The notes: a model not told the origin generated them from the letters alone. A stretch of 14,211 nucleotides of DNA from CAZOBJ01 sp964577825 (GCA_964577825.1 CAZOBJ010000084.1:1-14211), one strand, 5' to 3'. Counted from the first letter of the stretch, positions 1 to 6,365 are shown. Translations and numbers: made by a program.

Positions 1-65
1 CTGGAAGCGCTCCGGGCCGAAGCGGCGCGCCCCCGTGGGGCCTCGTCCGGAGCCGAGAGCCCTGT

Positions 66-94
66 AGCCTAGCGGCGACGGCGCGGGAGTGCAA
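66..94 (-). promoter_or_regulatory. sigma70-type promoter reading leftward off the window
   Basis: On the minus strand, TTGCAC (94-89), a 17-base spacer and TAGGCT (71-66) form a good -35/-10 pair. Transcription would start near position 59 and leave the window on the left. The remaining bases to position 1 contain no start codon with a ribosome binding site but can fold: GCTCCGG pairs with CCGGAGC around an inner GCCCC/GGGGC hairpin, so the left edge is either a structured 5' leader or the start of an RNA gene. The same promoter sequence occurs again at 1389-1417. Confidence 0.55.
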
Positions 95-145
95 GCCTTT
101 TGTGCGCCCATGCGGTCGAGAGGTACGCCTGCGCGGGGTTTTCGC
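68..145. repeat. direct repeat copy A (78 bp promoter-bearing module)
   Basis: Positions 68-145 align without gaps to 1391-1468, offset 1323. The first 28 bases are identical, and by hand count about 62 of 78 positions match overall, including a shared TTTTCGC near the right end. This copy lies just downstream of the URO-D-like gene and contains the leftward promoter at 66-94. No transposase, terminal inverted repeats or target duplication is visible, so it is described only as a repeated intergenic module. Confidence 0.8.
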
Positions 146-184
146 CTCCGGAGACTTCGCGCGTCGGCGGTCTTGCGGTTCGGG

Positions 185-1276
185 TCACACGCCCTTGCGC
201 TCGATCGTGCGCTGCACGGCCCAGGCCTCGTCTTCGCTCTTGCACCCGAAGACCCACAGGAACACGTTCCTGCGGTCGATCTTGTCGAGAAGCGGGGCCA
301 CTCGCTCGGGCGGAGTGAGGACGATGACCTTCTTGCCCGCCTCCTGGATGCGGGCAAACAGGTCGGTCCAGGGCAGGGGATCGCGGACCACCTTGTCGCT
401 GGGCTTGGTGATAGGCACCCACTGCACCGCGCGGACCGAGTCGATGGCCAGGATCTGGTCGAGGTGCTTGAGCTCTCCCTCACCGTCGAGGTGGTAGATG
501 CCTTGGTCCACGTGGTCGGTGAGGCCCCGGATGTCCTGCACCGCGAAGTCGCGGAACATGTCCGGCGAGATCATGACGCACATGTCCACTTGCGTGACCC
601 GGCTGCGGTCCGGCGCCCACATGAACATGCCGGTGAACGTGCCTTGCTGGTGCGGGGCAATGATCCCGTCCAACGTATCGTAGGTCTCCCGTCCCCACTC
701 GACCATCCGGTCGCGCATCCGCTTGACCGCATCGGGCCGCTCGATCATGGCGATCATGGTCTCTTCGCTTCCGAAGAGCTCGCACATGAGGTCGAGCGCC
801 GCGCCGATCGCGGGCCCGATGGCCACGAGGTAGCGCCCGCCGCTTTCGGCCACGGCGCGGCGGGTGAGTTCCTGCACGAGCCGCCACCACCGGTTGTCCG
901 GGTCGAAGGAGAGCTCGTCGGCGCGGTCCCAGGTCAGGCCTTCGGGCCGTTCGTACCAGGTGGTGTTCGTCTGGAACTTGGGCGTGCACCCCAGGAACGC
1001 GGCGCTGAACATGGGGCCCAGGTACGGCCAGTACCACGGAAAGGCCTCGCCGCCCCAGTACCAGCGCTCCAGGTCCACCTCCAGGTTGTGGAAAATCGTG
1101 TCAGGGTCGATCCACCGATCGGGCAGGGACGTGATCCGCTTGCGCTCAGGCGGCGTACTGCTGGGCGCCCGCAGCAGCGCGGGTACACGGTCGATGAGCT
1201 TGCCCGCCCACCAGTCGGCCATGCGGTCGCGCGCCTCGCGCCAGTCGGGCTTGTACGGAGTCATGGCGTCGTTCAC
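185..1276 (-). CDS. uroporphyrinogen decarboxylase (URO-D) superfamily protein, not HemE
   Basis: A 363-residue protein starting at GTG, chosen because AGGAGA lies about 7 bases upstream; the ATG four codons later is too far from it. The opening (DWWAGKLIDRVP, residues 21-32), the YHLDG segment (261-265) followed by HLD (271-273), and the closing QWVP...W..L...IQ.AGK (285-315) resemble the divergent URO-D-like TIM-barrel proteins common in environmental bacteria. These are relatives of both HemE and corrinoid-dependent methyltransferases. The N-terminal RQAGR-type substrate motif of true HemE is not visible, so haem synthesis is unlikely. The residues 72-108 are rich in Trp and Tyr (WYWGG, WYWPY, TTWYE), suggesting an aromatic ligand pocket. 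No signal peptide is seen. The gene is monocistronic within the window, diverges from pyruvate kinase and is flanked by two copies of one repeat. The substrate is unknown; family assignment is fairly sure, function is not. Confidence 0.75.
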   Translation of the reverse strand: MNDAMTPYKPDWREARDRMADWWAGKLIDRVPALLRAPSSTPPERKRITSLPDRWIDPDTIFHNLEVDLERWYWGGEAFPWYWPYLGPMFSAAFLGCTPKFQTNTTWYERPEGLTWDRADELSFDPDNRWWRLVQELTRRAVAESGGRYLVAIGPAIGAALDLMCELFGSEETMIAMIERPDAVKRMRDRMVEWGRETYDTLDGIIAPHQQGTFTGMFMWAPDRSRVTQVDMCVMISPDMFRDFAVQDIRGLTDHVDQGIYHLDGEGELKHLDQILAIDSVRAVQWVPITKPSDKVVRDPLPWTDLFARIQEAGKKVIVLTPPERVAPLLDKIDRRNVFLWVFGCKSEDEAWAVQRTIERKGV

Positions 1277-1322
1277 GGGGTGCTCTCCTGCGTACGTGCG
1301 CGCGTTGGCGCGAGCCGATCCT

Positions 1323-1361
1323 CGAGGTCGCCGGCCTCGCGAGGGGGCGCGATGCGCCCCC
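1323..1361 (-). promoter_or_regulatory. hairpin-rich leader of the URO-D-like gene
   Basis: The mRNA starting near 1382 would have a leader of about 105 bases. It contains an 8-bp perfect hairpin, GGGGGCGC (1343-1350) and GCGCCCCC (1354-1361) closed by three bases, and next to it CGAGG (1323-1327) that can pair with the CCTCG inside 1334-1339. No U-run follows, so it is not a simple terminator. It could be a regulatory leader or just GC-rich palindrome. Confidence 0.35.
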
Positions 1362-1388
1362 CAGCATCACCCGCTGCGCGGGCGCCGC

Positions 1389-1417
1389 ACCCTAGCGGCG
1401 ACGGCGCGGGAGTGCAA
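1389..1417 (-). promoter_or_regulatory. promoter of the URO-D-like gene
   Basis: On the minus strand, TTGCAC (1417-1412), a 17-base spacer and TAGGGT (1394-1389). The expected start is near 1382. It lies inside repeat copy B and is almost identical to the promoter at 66-94, so the two leftward genes probably share expression level and any factor that recognises the module. Confidence 0.65.
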
Positions 1418-1468
1418 GTCCTTTGTGCGACAAGACGGTCGATACCGCCCGGCGCGCGCGGTTTTCGC
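1391..1468. repeat. direct repeat copy B (78 bp promoter-bearing module)
   Basis: This is the second copy of the module at 68-145. It lies in the divergent region between the URO-D-like gene and pyruvate kinase and holds the leftward promoter at 1389-1417. Its right end comes within 25 bases of the -10 element of pyruvate kinase. The two copies bracket exactly one gene. Confidence 0.8.
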
Positions 1469-1490
1469 TCGCGTACGCATGCGGGGCGGA

Positions 1491-1496
1491 TACAAT
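1491..1496 (+). promoter_or_regulatory. -10 element for pyruvate kinase
   Basis: TACAAT is close to the sigma70 -10 consensus and stands out in a GC-rich region. I see no convincing -35 at 16-18 bases upstream (the hexamer there is CTCGCG), so this may be an activator-dependent promoter. The start would be near 1503, giving a leader of about 50 bases. Confidence 0.45.
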
Positions 1497-1551
1497 GCAG
1501 CCCGGACCGCGGACACCGATACCACACAGCGGCCGCGCGAGGGCCCTGCCC

Positions 1552-2979
1552 ATGGAACGGCGCACCAAGATCGTGGCCACGCTCGGGCCCGCGTCGAGCG
1601 GCGAGGGCCCGTTGCGCGCACTCCTGCGCGCCGGGGTGGACGTGTTCCGCCTCAACTACTCCCACGGCACGGCAGAGGGCCACCGGGCCACGCTCGCGCG
1701 GCTGCGCGCGCTTGCCCGCGAGGAGGGACGCGAGCCCGCGGTGCTCCAGGATCTGTGCGGGCCCAAGCTGCGCACCGGTCCCATGGCCGGCGGGGCCATG
1801 GTCCTGCAAGAGGACACGGAGGTGCGCATCACCCCGGACCTCGCGCCCGGAGCGGATGGGCGGTTCGGCACCACCTATCCGCAGCTTGCCGAGGCTGCCG
1901 AGGTGAATGGGCGCCTGCTGCTGGACGACGGGCGCCTGCGCCTGCGCGTCGTGGCCGTGGAGGGCGACGAGGTGCGCTGCCGCGTGGAGCGCGGCGGGGT
2001 GCTCCACAGCCATAAGGGCATGAACCTCCCCGACTTTCCAATGCACCGGCCCGCGCTTACCGACAAGGACCGCGCGGACCTGCGCGACGGGCTCGCGCAG
2101 GGGGTCGACTTCGTGGCCCTGTCGTTCGTGCGTCGGGCCGAGGACCTTGCGGCCGCACGCGCGGTGATGGAGGATGCGGGCCGGTCCGCGCGGCTCATCG
2201 CCAAGATCGAGAAGCCGGAGGCCGTGGACCACATCGACGCGATCCTGTCCGAGGCCGACGGCATCATGGTCGCGCGCGGTGACCTGGGCGTGGAGATGGA
2301 CCTCGCGCGCGTGCCCCTGGTGCAGAAGGAGCTTATCCGCCGGACCAACCAGGCCGACCGGTATGTGATTACGGCCACCCAGATGCTCGAGAGCATGATC
2401 CGCGAGCCCGGGCCCACGCGGGCCGAGGTCTCGGACCTCGCCAACGCGATCCTGGACGGCACGGACGCGCTCATGCTCTCGGGCGAGACCGCGGTCGGCG
2501 CCTATCCCCTCCAGGCCGTGGCGGTCGTGGACGAGGTCGCGCGCGAGACCGAGGGGTACCTGGCCGCGCACGCGCCGCCCCGGGACTGGGGGGCGGTCAA
2601 TCCGGACAACCCGGTCGAGGACGCGCTGGGCCATGCCGTGCACCAGGTGTGCGAGGACTTGCAGGTGCGGGCGATCCTCGCGTATTCGGCCACCGGGGGT
2701 ACGGCGCTCTTTCTGTCCAAGGGCCGGCCGTGCGCGCCGATCGTGGTGTTCACCGACTCCGAGCGCGCCCTGCGGCAGATGCGCCTGTTCTGGGGGGTGC
2801 GCCCGGTGCTCGCCGCACAGCTGGCCGACCGCGACGCGTTCCGCGACCATGCGCTCGCCTTCGCCCGCGATCAGGGCCTGGCCGGGCCGGGAGAGCACGT
2901 GCTCCTGGTCGCGGGCCGCCGGTTCGGGACCGCGGGCGCCTCGGACAGCCTGGAGGTCGCGCGCCTCGAACAGGGCTGA
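1552..2979 (+). CDS. pyk: pyruvate kinase
   Basis: This glycolytic enzyme converts phosphoenolpyruvate and ADP to pyruvate and ATP in the cytoplasm. The start at 1552 gives 475 residues, the usual length, and places the family N-terminus RTKIVATLGPAS at residues 3-15; the frame is open further upstream but that extension is not family-like and crosses the promoter. Conserved segments in order: FRLNYSHG (32-39, usually FRLNFSHG), QDLCGPKLRTG (66-76), the catalytic-lysine signature IAKIEKPEA followed by GIMVARGDLGVEM for Mg and substrate binding, and ATQMLESMI...PTRAEVSDLANAILDGTDALMLSGETAVG. The C-terminal allosteric-type domain is complete. No strong ribosome binding site is seen before the ATG. 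It diverges from the URO-D-like gene. I am confident of the assignment. Confidence 0.96.
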   Translation: MERRTKIVATLGPASSGEGPLRALLRAGVDVFRLNYSHGTAEGHRATLARLRALAREEGREPAVLQDLCGPKLRTGPMAGGAMVLQEDTEVRITPDLAPGADGRFGTTYPQLAEAAEVNGRLLLDDGRLRLRVVAVEGDEVRCRVERGGVLHSHKGMNLPDFPMHRPALTDKDRADLRDGLAQGVDFVALSFVRRAEDLAAARAVMEDAGRSARLIAKIEKPEAVDHIDAILSEADGIMVARGDLGVEMDLARVPLVQKELIRRTNQADRYVITATQMLESMIREPGPTRAEVSDLANAILDGTDALMLSGETAVGAYPLQAVAVVDEVARETEGYLAAHAPPRDWGAVNPDNPVEDALGHAVHQVCEDLQVRAILAYSATGGTALFLSKGRPCAPIVVFTDSERALRQMRLFWGVRPVLAAQLADRDAFRDHALAFARDQGLAGPGEHVLLVAGRRFGTAGASDSLEVARLEQG

Positions 2980-2988
2980 ACCCGCGGC

Positions 2989-3045
2989 GCAGGGGCCGCC
3001 TGCCCCCTTACCAGCCCTCGGGTGCGCGGGCTGTGGAATTTCTCT
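2989..3045 (+). terminator. possible terminator after pyruvate kinase
   Basis: Two small hairpins follow the stop codon. GCAGG/CCTGC (2989-2993 and 2999-3003) is followed by CCCCTTACC. CAGCCC/GGGCTG (3012-3017 and 3028-3033) is followed by TGGAATTTCTCTCTT, a partial U-rich tract. The second is the better candidate, but neither is strong. Confidence 0.35.
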
Positions 3046-3046
3046 C

Positions 3047-3085
3047 TTGGTCTCTCGCCTTCGGTCTCTCCAATCTATTGGCAAT
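3047..3085. other. pyrimidine-rich tandem repeat and inverted repeat
   Basis: GGTCTCTC occurs twice 14 bases apart within 3049-3070. It is followed by the inverted repeat CCAAT-CT-ATTGG (3070-3081), which overlaps ATTG-G-CAAT (3077-3085). The stretch is AT-richer than its surroundings and lies about 65 bases upstream of the -35 at 3151, so it could be an activator or repressor site for the small transcription unit. No known operator is recognised. Confidence 0.3.
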
Positions 3086-3138
3086 GCCCGGCTTGCGGAC
3101 CGATGGTCGCACCGATCCGGTGCTCGTTGGCCGGTTGT

Positions 3139-3179
3139 CCGGATCCGGGGTTGACCTCGGCCCCCGAAGCGTGTAGGGT
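3139..3179 (+). promoter_or_regulatory. promoter of the 3186-3453 small transcription unit, with adjoining palindrome
   Basis: TTGACC (3151-3156), a 17-base spacer and TAGGGT (3174-3179) make one of the best sigma70-type promoters in the window. The perfect 10-bp palindrome CCGGATCCGG (3139-3148) sits two bases upstream of the -35. Transcription should start near 3186, far from the mutase gene and before a strong terminator, so this promoter appears to serve only the small unit. Confidence 0.6.
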
Positions 3180-3336
3180 GCCGGATGCGGGAAGGCGCCG
3201 CCGCAGGAGCGACCGCGGTTGCGGTGGCTGCGCCCGCCTGGGGCCGCGGCAACGTACCGCGGCAGGGGGAAGCCGGAAGCGCTGCCCCCCTGGGGCCCCC
3301 TCCCGGGGGAAGGCGTGGACCGGGCGGCCCTCAAGG

Positions 3337-3350
3337 AAAGGAGGTGGTCC
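3337..3350 (+). promoter_or_regulatory. exceptionally extended Shine-Dalgarno element
   Basis: AAAGGAGGTGGTCC differs from the full complement of the usual bacterial 16S 3' tail (AAGGAGGTGATCC) at one position, where G faces U and can still wobble pair. That gives about 13 consecutive pairs; normal ribosome binding sites in this window have 4-6. The AGGAGG core is 6 bases before the ATG at 3351, the ideal distance. Confidence 0.7.
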
Positions 3351-3386
3351 ATGTGTAGTAGCCGCAGGGGGTGGCTGGGACTCTAA
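3351..3386 (+). CDS. 11-residue short ORF (MCSSRRGWLGL)
   Basis: ATG TGT AGT AGC CGC AGG GGG TGG CTG GGA CTC TAA follows the extended Shine-Dalgarno at ideal spacing. The stop codon falls in the inner hairpin, and the transcript terminates 60 bases later. If one base were absent near 3381, the frame would continue as SKPPTGAYG and onward through the terminator; I therefore cannot exclude that this is a frameshifted member of a longer small-protein family, or that the conserved signal is at RNA level. No function is proposed. Translation is supported only by the ribosome binding site. Confidence 0.4.
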   Translation: MCSSRRGWLGL

Positions 3387-3419
3387 GCCACCGACGGGGG
3401 CCTACGGGACCCAGTCACA

Positions 3420-3453
3420 GGGCGGTCCGACGAGCTCGGACCGCCCGTTTTTT
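3420..3453 (+). terminator. strong rho-independent terminator
   Basis: GGGCGGTCCGA (3420-3430) and TCGGACCGCCC (3436-3446) form a perfect 11-bp stem with a 5-base loop, followed by G and TTTTTT (3448-3453). It ends the transcript begun near 3186 and separates it from the mutase gene, whose promoter starts at 3539. Confidence 0.9.
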
Positions 3454-3538
3454 GGGGCGGCTGTGGCGTGCGGATTGCCGCTGCCTGCGGGGTTCGAGCC
3501 GGGGGCGGCGCGCGCAGGGCGGGCAGGACCTTTTTTCC

Positions 3539-3566
3539 TTGCCAAGGCCGGGGGCGGTTTTACAAT
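3539..3566 (+). promoter_or_regulatory. promoter of the hexose phosphate mutase gene
   Basis: TTGCCA (3539-3544), a 16-base spacer and TACAAT (3561-3566). The start is expected near 3573, leaving a leader of about 50 bases. The ribosome binding site GGGAGG (3610-3615) is 6 bases before the ATG. Confidence 0.55.
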
Positions 3567-3621
3567 CCCGGACGATGCGGGCGCGCGGCAGCCGGGCCGC
3601 GCCGACACAGGGAGGCACGCC

Positions 3622-4947
3622 ATGGCGGGCGTGTTCAAGGCCTACGATATTCGCGGCCGGGTGCCCGACGACCTGGACGCGGCCATGGTGCGCAAGATCG
3701 GCGCCGCGACGGTGCGGGTCCTGGAGGCCCAAACCATGGTCGCGGGCCGTGATATGCGCGAGTCGAGCCCGCGGCTCGCCGAGGCGTTCGTGCAGGGGGT
3801 CACCGAGGCCGGCGCGCAGGTGATCAACATCGGCCTGTGCTCCACGCCCATGCTCTACTTCGCGGTCGGCCACTGGAAGGCCGGCGGCGGCGCCATGATC
3901 ACGGCGAGTCATAACCCATCCGAGTTCAACGGCTTAAAGTTCTGCCGCGCCGGTGCGGTGCCTGTGGCCTACGACACCGGGCTCGCGCAGATCGAGCGGC
4001 TGGTGCAGACCGACCTGACCGAGGCGCCCGGGCGACACGCCGAGATCGAGGACCGCGACGTGGGGCCCGCGTACCGGGCGCAGCTTCTCAAGTTCGCGGA
4101 CAAGATCAAGCCCCTGACCGTGGTCGTCGACGCGGGCAACGGGGTGATGGGCGCGTTCCTGCCCGCGCTCTTCGACAAGCTGCCCTGCGAGCTCATCCGG
4201 CTCTACTTCGAGCCGGACGGCGCCTTCCCCAACCACGAGGCCAATCCCCTCAAGCCCGAGAACACCGCGGACCTCGTGGCCAAGGTGCGGGAGACGAGCG
4301 CGGAGCTGGGGATCGCGTTCGACGGAGACGGCGACCGGGCCATGTTCTGCGACGAGCGCGGCGAGATGGTCCCCTGCGACTTCATCACCGCGCTGCTCGC
4401 GCGCGAGATGCTGCGCCGCGAGCCGGGCGCGACCATTGTCTACGACCTGCGAAGCTCGTGGGTGGTGCGCGAGGAGATCGAGCGCCTGGGCGGCGTGCCC
4501 CTGGAGAGCCGGGTGGGACACAGCTACATCAAGGCCACCATGCGCGAGAAGGACAGCATCTTCGCGGGCGAGCTGTCCGGGCACTTCTATTTCCGCGACA
4601 TCTACACCACGGACAACGCGGAGATGGCGGCCCTCCAGCTCTTGAGCATCATGAGCCGCGAAGAGAAGCCCCTATCCGAGCTCGTGGCCCCGTTGCGCCG
4701 GTACCACGGCTCCGGAGAGATCAACTTCCACGTCGACGACAAGGCGGCCAAGATCGAGCTCCTCAAAGAGACCTACACCGACGCCGACCAGTCCGAGCTC
4801 GACGGGCTCACCCTGCGCTACGCGGACTGGTGGGCCAACGTGCGCCCATCGAACACCGAGCCCGTGCTGCGCCTCAACCTCGAGGCCAAGACCGCGAAGC
4901 TGCGTGACGAGAAGACCGCCGAGCTTCGCCGCCTGCTCGAATCCTGA
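3622..4947 (+). CDS. phosphomannomutase/phosphoglucomutase
   Basis: A 441-residue alpha-D-phosphohexomutase that interconverts hexose 1- and 6-phosphates, feeding nucleotide-sugar and envelope glycan synthesis. Start chosen at 3622 for its GGGAGG site and because the protein then opens with the family FKAYDIRG (5-12). Conserved sites in order: the phosphoserine loop TASHNPS (94-100, Ser96), the metal loop DGDGDR (234-239), the sugar-binding GELSGH (316-321) and the phosphate-binding RPSNTEP (408-414). All four domains are present and the length is typical of bacterial AlgC/ManB-type enzymes, which usually act on both mannose and glucose phosphates; the sequence does not settle which. It has its own promoter, and the GT9 gene follows 133 bases later on the same strand. 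Function at family level is certain. Confidence 0.94.
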   Translation: MAGVFKAYDIRGRVPDDLDAAMVRKIGAATVRVLEAQTMVAGRDMRESSPRLAEAFVQGVTEAGAQVINIGLCSTPMLYFAVGHWKAGGGAMITASHNPSEFNGLKFCRAGAVPVAYDTGLAQIERLVQTDLTEAPGRHAEIEDRDVGPAYRAQLLKFADKIKPLTVVVDAGNGVMGAFLPALFDKLPCELIRLYFEPDGAFPNHEANPLKPENTADLVAKVRETSAELGIAFDGDGDRAMFCDERGEMVPCDFITALLAREMLRREPGATIVYDLRSSWVVREEIERLGGVPLESRVGHSYIKATMREKDSIFAGELSGHFYFRDIYTTDNAEMAALQLLSIMSREEKPLSELVAPLRRYHGSGEINFHVDDKAAKIELLKETYTDADQSELDGLTLRYADWWANVRPSNTEPVLRLNLEAKTAKLRDEKTAELRRLLES

Positions 4948-5001
4948 TCCTGTCCAACCTGCGCGTAGGTCCGTGACACGCGCCGACACGGAGCGGCCCC
5001 C

Positions 5002-5030
5002 TTGCCCGTGGGCCGAGCGCGCGGGATAAT
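5002..5030 (+). promoter_or_regulatory. promoter of the GT9 glycosyltransferase gene
   Basis: TTGCCC (5002-5007), a 17-base spacer and GATAAT (5025-5030). The start is expected around 5036-5038. This argues against translation beginning at the ATG at 5033, which would lie upstream of the transcript start, and favours the GTG at 5081. Confidence 0.6.
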
Positions 5031-5080
5031 GGATGCCGGTGGGCCGTGCGGGCCTACGCTTCTGGATAAGAAGGGCCGCG

Positions 5081-6325
5081 GTGGACTACGAGGAGCTGCC
5101 ACTCATCGACCGCATGGGCGGCGGGATTGCGCGCAAGGGATTGGCGGGCGTGCGGCGGATCACCGGCCGGCTGGTGCGCAGGCGCACGACGCGCGTGGTG
5201 CGCGCGCGGGGGGCCGGGGGCCTGCCCGCGCATCCGCGCAACGTGCTGGTGGTCAAGCTGTGGGGCCTGGGGCACATGGCGCACGCGGGCCGGGCGCTTA
5301 CGAGCCTGCGCCGCGGGCATCCGAACGCGCGCATTGCGCTTTTGAGCACGCCGGAGTGCCTGGGCGTGTATGGGGCCAACGACCTGTACGACGAGGCCAT
5401 CCCTTTCGATCCGGTCGACGCGCGCGGCGTGAGCGCGGCCGTGGCGGCGCTGCGCCCGCGTCTGCGCGAGCGCCCGGTGGACCTGGCGGTCAACCTCGAC
5501 GGCCTGAGCGAACTGGCCGCGCTCCTGGCCGCGGAGTCCCAGCCCCAGGCCGCGGTCGGGTTCGTCAGCCGCGAGCGCAGCCGCGGGGCGTACACCCGGG
5601 CGATCCGCTGGCGCCGCGAGGCCCACGTGGCCGACCTGTTGTACGAGGCCGCGCGCGCGGCCGGGGGCGCCCGCGTGGAGCCCGGGCCCGTGCGGCCCGT
5701 GGTCCGCGGACAGGAGCGCGCCTGGGCCGCGCAGGTCTTGCGCGACGCGCAGGTGGACCCGCACACGTATCTCGTGGGCCTGCACGTGGGCGCGGGCGCC
5801 TTTTACCTGGGCCGGGCCTGGCCGCCGGAGAAGTTCGCCCTGCTCGCGCAGTGGATCGAGGAGCAGGCCGAGTACCGCGCGGCGTTCCTCGGCGGCGACG
5901 AGGACGTGCGCGCCACGGACCGGGCCCTCGCGCACATGAGCCAGCCCGCCCTGCACCTGACCGGCGGCGTGGACGTGCGGGGGACGTTGGCCCTCCTGGA
6001 GCGGATGCATCTGTTCGTGGGCAGCGACGCAGGCCCCCTGCACCTGGCCGAGGTCCTGGACGTGCCCACTGTGGGCCTGTACGGTCCGGAGAGCCCCGCG
6101 CGCGTGGGCCGCCGCGACAACGAGGAGCGCCACGCGGCCGTGTACCGCATCTGCGACCGCAGCCCGTGCGTGAGCCTGCTCGCCGTGGAGCGTCCGGTGT
6201 GCGAACTCGGCAACCGATGCGTGCTGGACCTGTCCGTGGAGGCGGTGCGCGCAGTGGTCTCGGACATGCTCGACCACCTCTCCGACCCGGAGAACCCGCC
6301 CTGGCTGGCGCGCGAGAGCGGGTGA
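5081..6325 (+). CDS. glycosyltransferase family 9 (heptosyltransferase-like)
   Basis: GT9 enzymes transfer sugars, classically ADP-heptose, onto lipopolysaccharide core on the cytoplasmic face of the inner membrane. From GTG 5081 (AGAAGGG about 6 bases upstream) the protein has 414 residues. After a basic first 50 residues comes the N-terminal Rossmann start NVLVVKLWGLGHMAHAGRAL (54-73). The C-terminal nucleotide-sugar site is classic: LHVGAGA (234-240), FLGGDED (269-275) and FVGSDAGPLHLAEVLDVPTVGLYGPESP (312-339). A Cys pair near the end (C358, C363, C374, C380) follows the family's CSPC-like pattern loosely. Odd: where GT9 proteins usually have G-D as catalytic base in the first loop, this one has G-H (64-65). 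The long basic N-terminus is also atypical. Alternative starts are ATG 5033 and ATG 5114. The family is sure; the donor sugar is unknown. Confidence 0.88.
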   Translation: MDYEELPLIDRMGGGIARKGLAGVRRITGRLVRRRTTRVVRARGAGGLPAHPRNVLVVKLWGLGHMAHAGRALTSLRRGHPNARIALLSTPECLGVYGANDLYDEAIPFDPVDARGVSAAVAALRPRLRERPVDLAVNLDGLSELAALLAAESQPQAAVGFVSRERSRGAYTRAIRWRREAHVADLLYEAARAAGGARVEPGPVRPVVRGQERAWAAQVLRDAQVDPHTYLVGLHVGAGAFYLGRAWPPEKFALLAQWIEEQAEYRAAFLGGDEDVRATDRALAHMSQPALHLTGGVDVRGTLALLERMHLFVGSDAGPLHLAEVLDVPTVGLYGPESPARVGRRDNEERHAAVYRICDRSPCVSLLAVERPVCELGNRCVLDLSVEAVRAVVSDMLDHLSDPENPPWLARESG

Positions 6326-6365
6326 ACCGTGCGCGCGCCGTGGGCAGGGCGATCGGGGAATTCGC

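Larger units (their letters stand above)
3186..3453 (+). ncRNA. candidate structured small RNA (about 268 nt) with embedded short ORF
   Basis: A self-contained unit: promoter just upstream and an 11-bp terminator at the end. The 5' half is GC-rich and foldable, for example GCCGCGG and CCGCGGC around seven bases near 3252-3272. TGGACC (about 3315-3320) can pair with GGTCCA (3346-3351), putting the AAAGGAGG element in the loop. Past the short ORF's start lie nested helices: CCGCAGG (3362-3368) with CCTACGG (3401-3407, one mismatch) enclosing GTGGCT (3371-3376) with AGCCAC (3386-3391) around nine bases. The 14 bases 3337-3350 match the complement of the 16S rRNA 3' end almost completely. It could be a non-coding RNA, a leader-peptide mRNA, or an attenuator of the downstream mutase, though that gene has its own promoter. 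I do not recognise it as a named RNA family. Confidence 0.55.

Noticed and set aside
1..67. RNase P RNA or tmRNA beginning at the left edge
   Set aside because: The leader folds well, but none of the conserved sequence blocks of those RNAs is visible in the 67 bases available.
68..1468. Insertion sequence or composite transposon bounded by the 78-bp repeats
   Set aside because: There is no transposase, the repeats are direct and contain promoters, they have no terminal inverted repeats, and no target-site duplication is seen.
1273..3252. 659-codon open frame on the minus strand opposite pyruvate kinase
   Set aside because: The composition is Arg/Ala/Gly/His-rich with no family motifs, and it is fully antisense to a canonical pyruvate kinase. 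Long shadow frames are expected at this GC content.
5033..5080. ATG 5033 as the start of the GT9 gene
   Set aside because: It lies only three bases after the -10 GATAAT, upstream of the expected transcript start, and has no good ribosome binding site. GTG 5081 has AGAAGGG at suitable distance.
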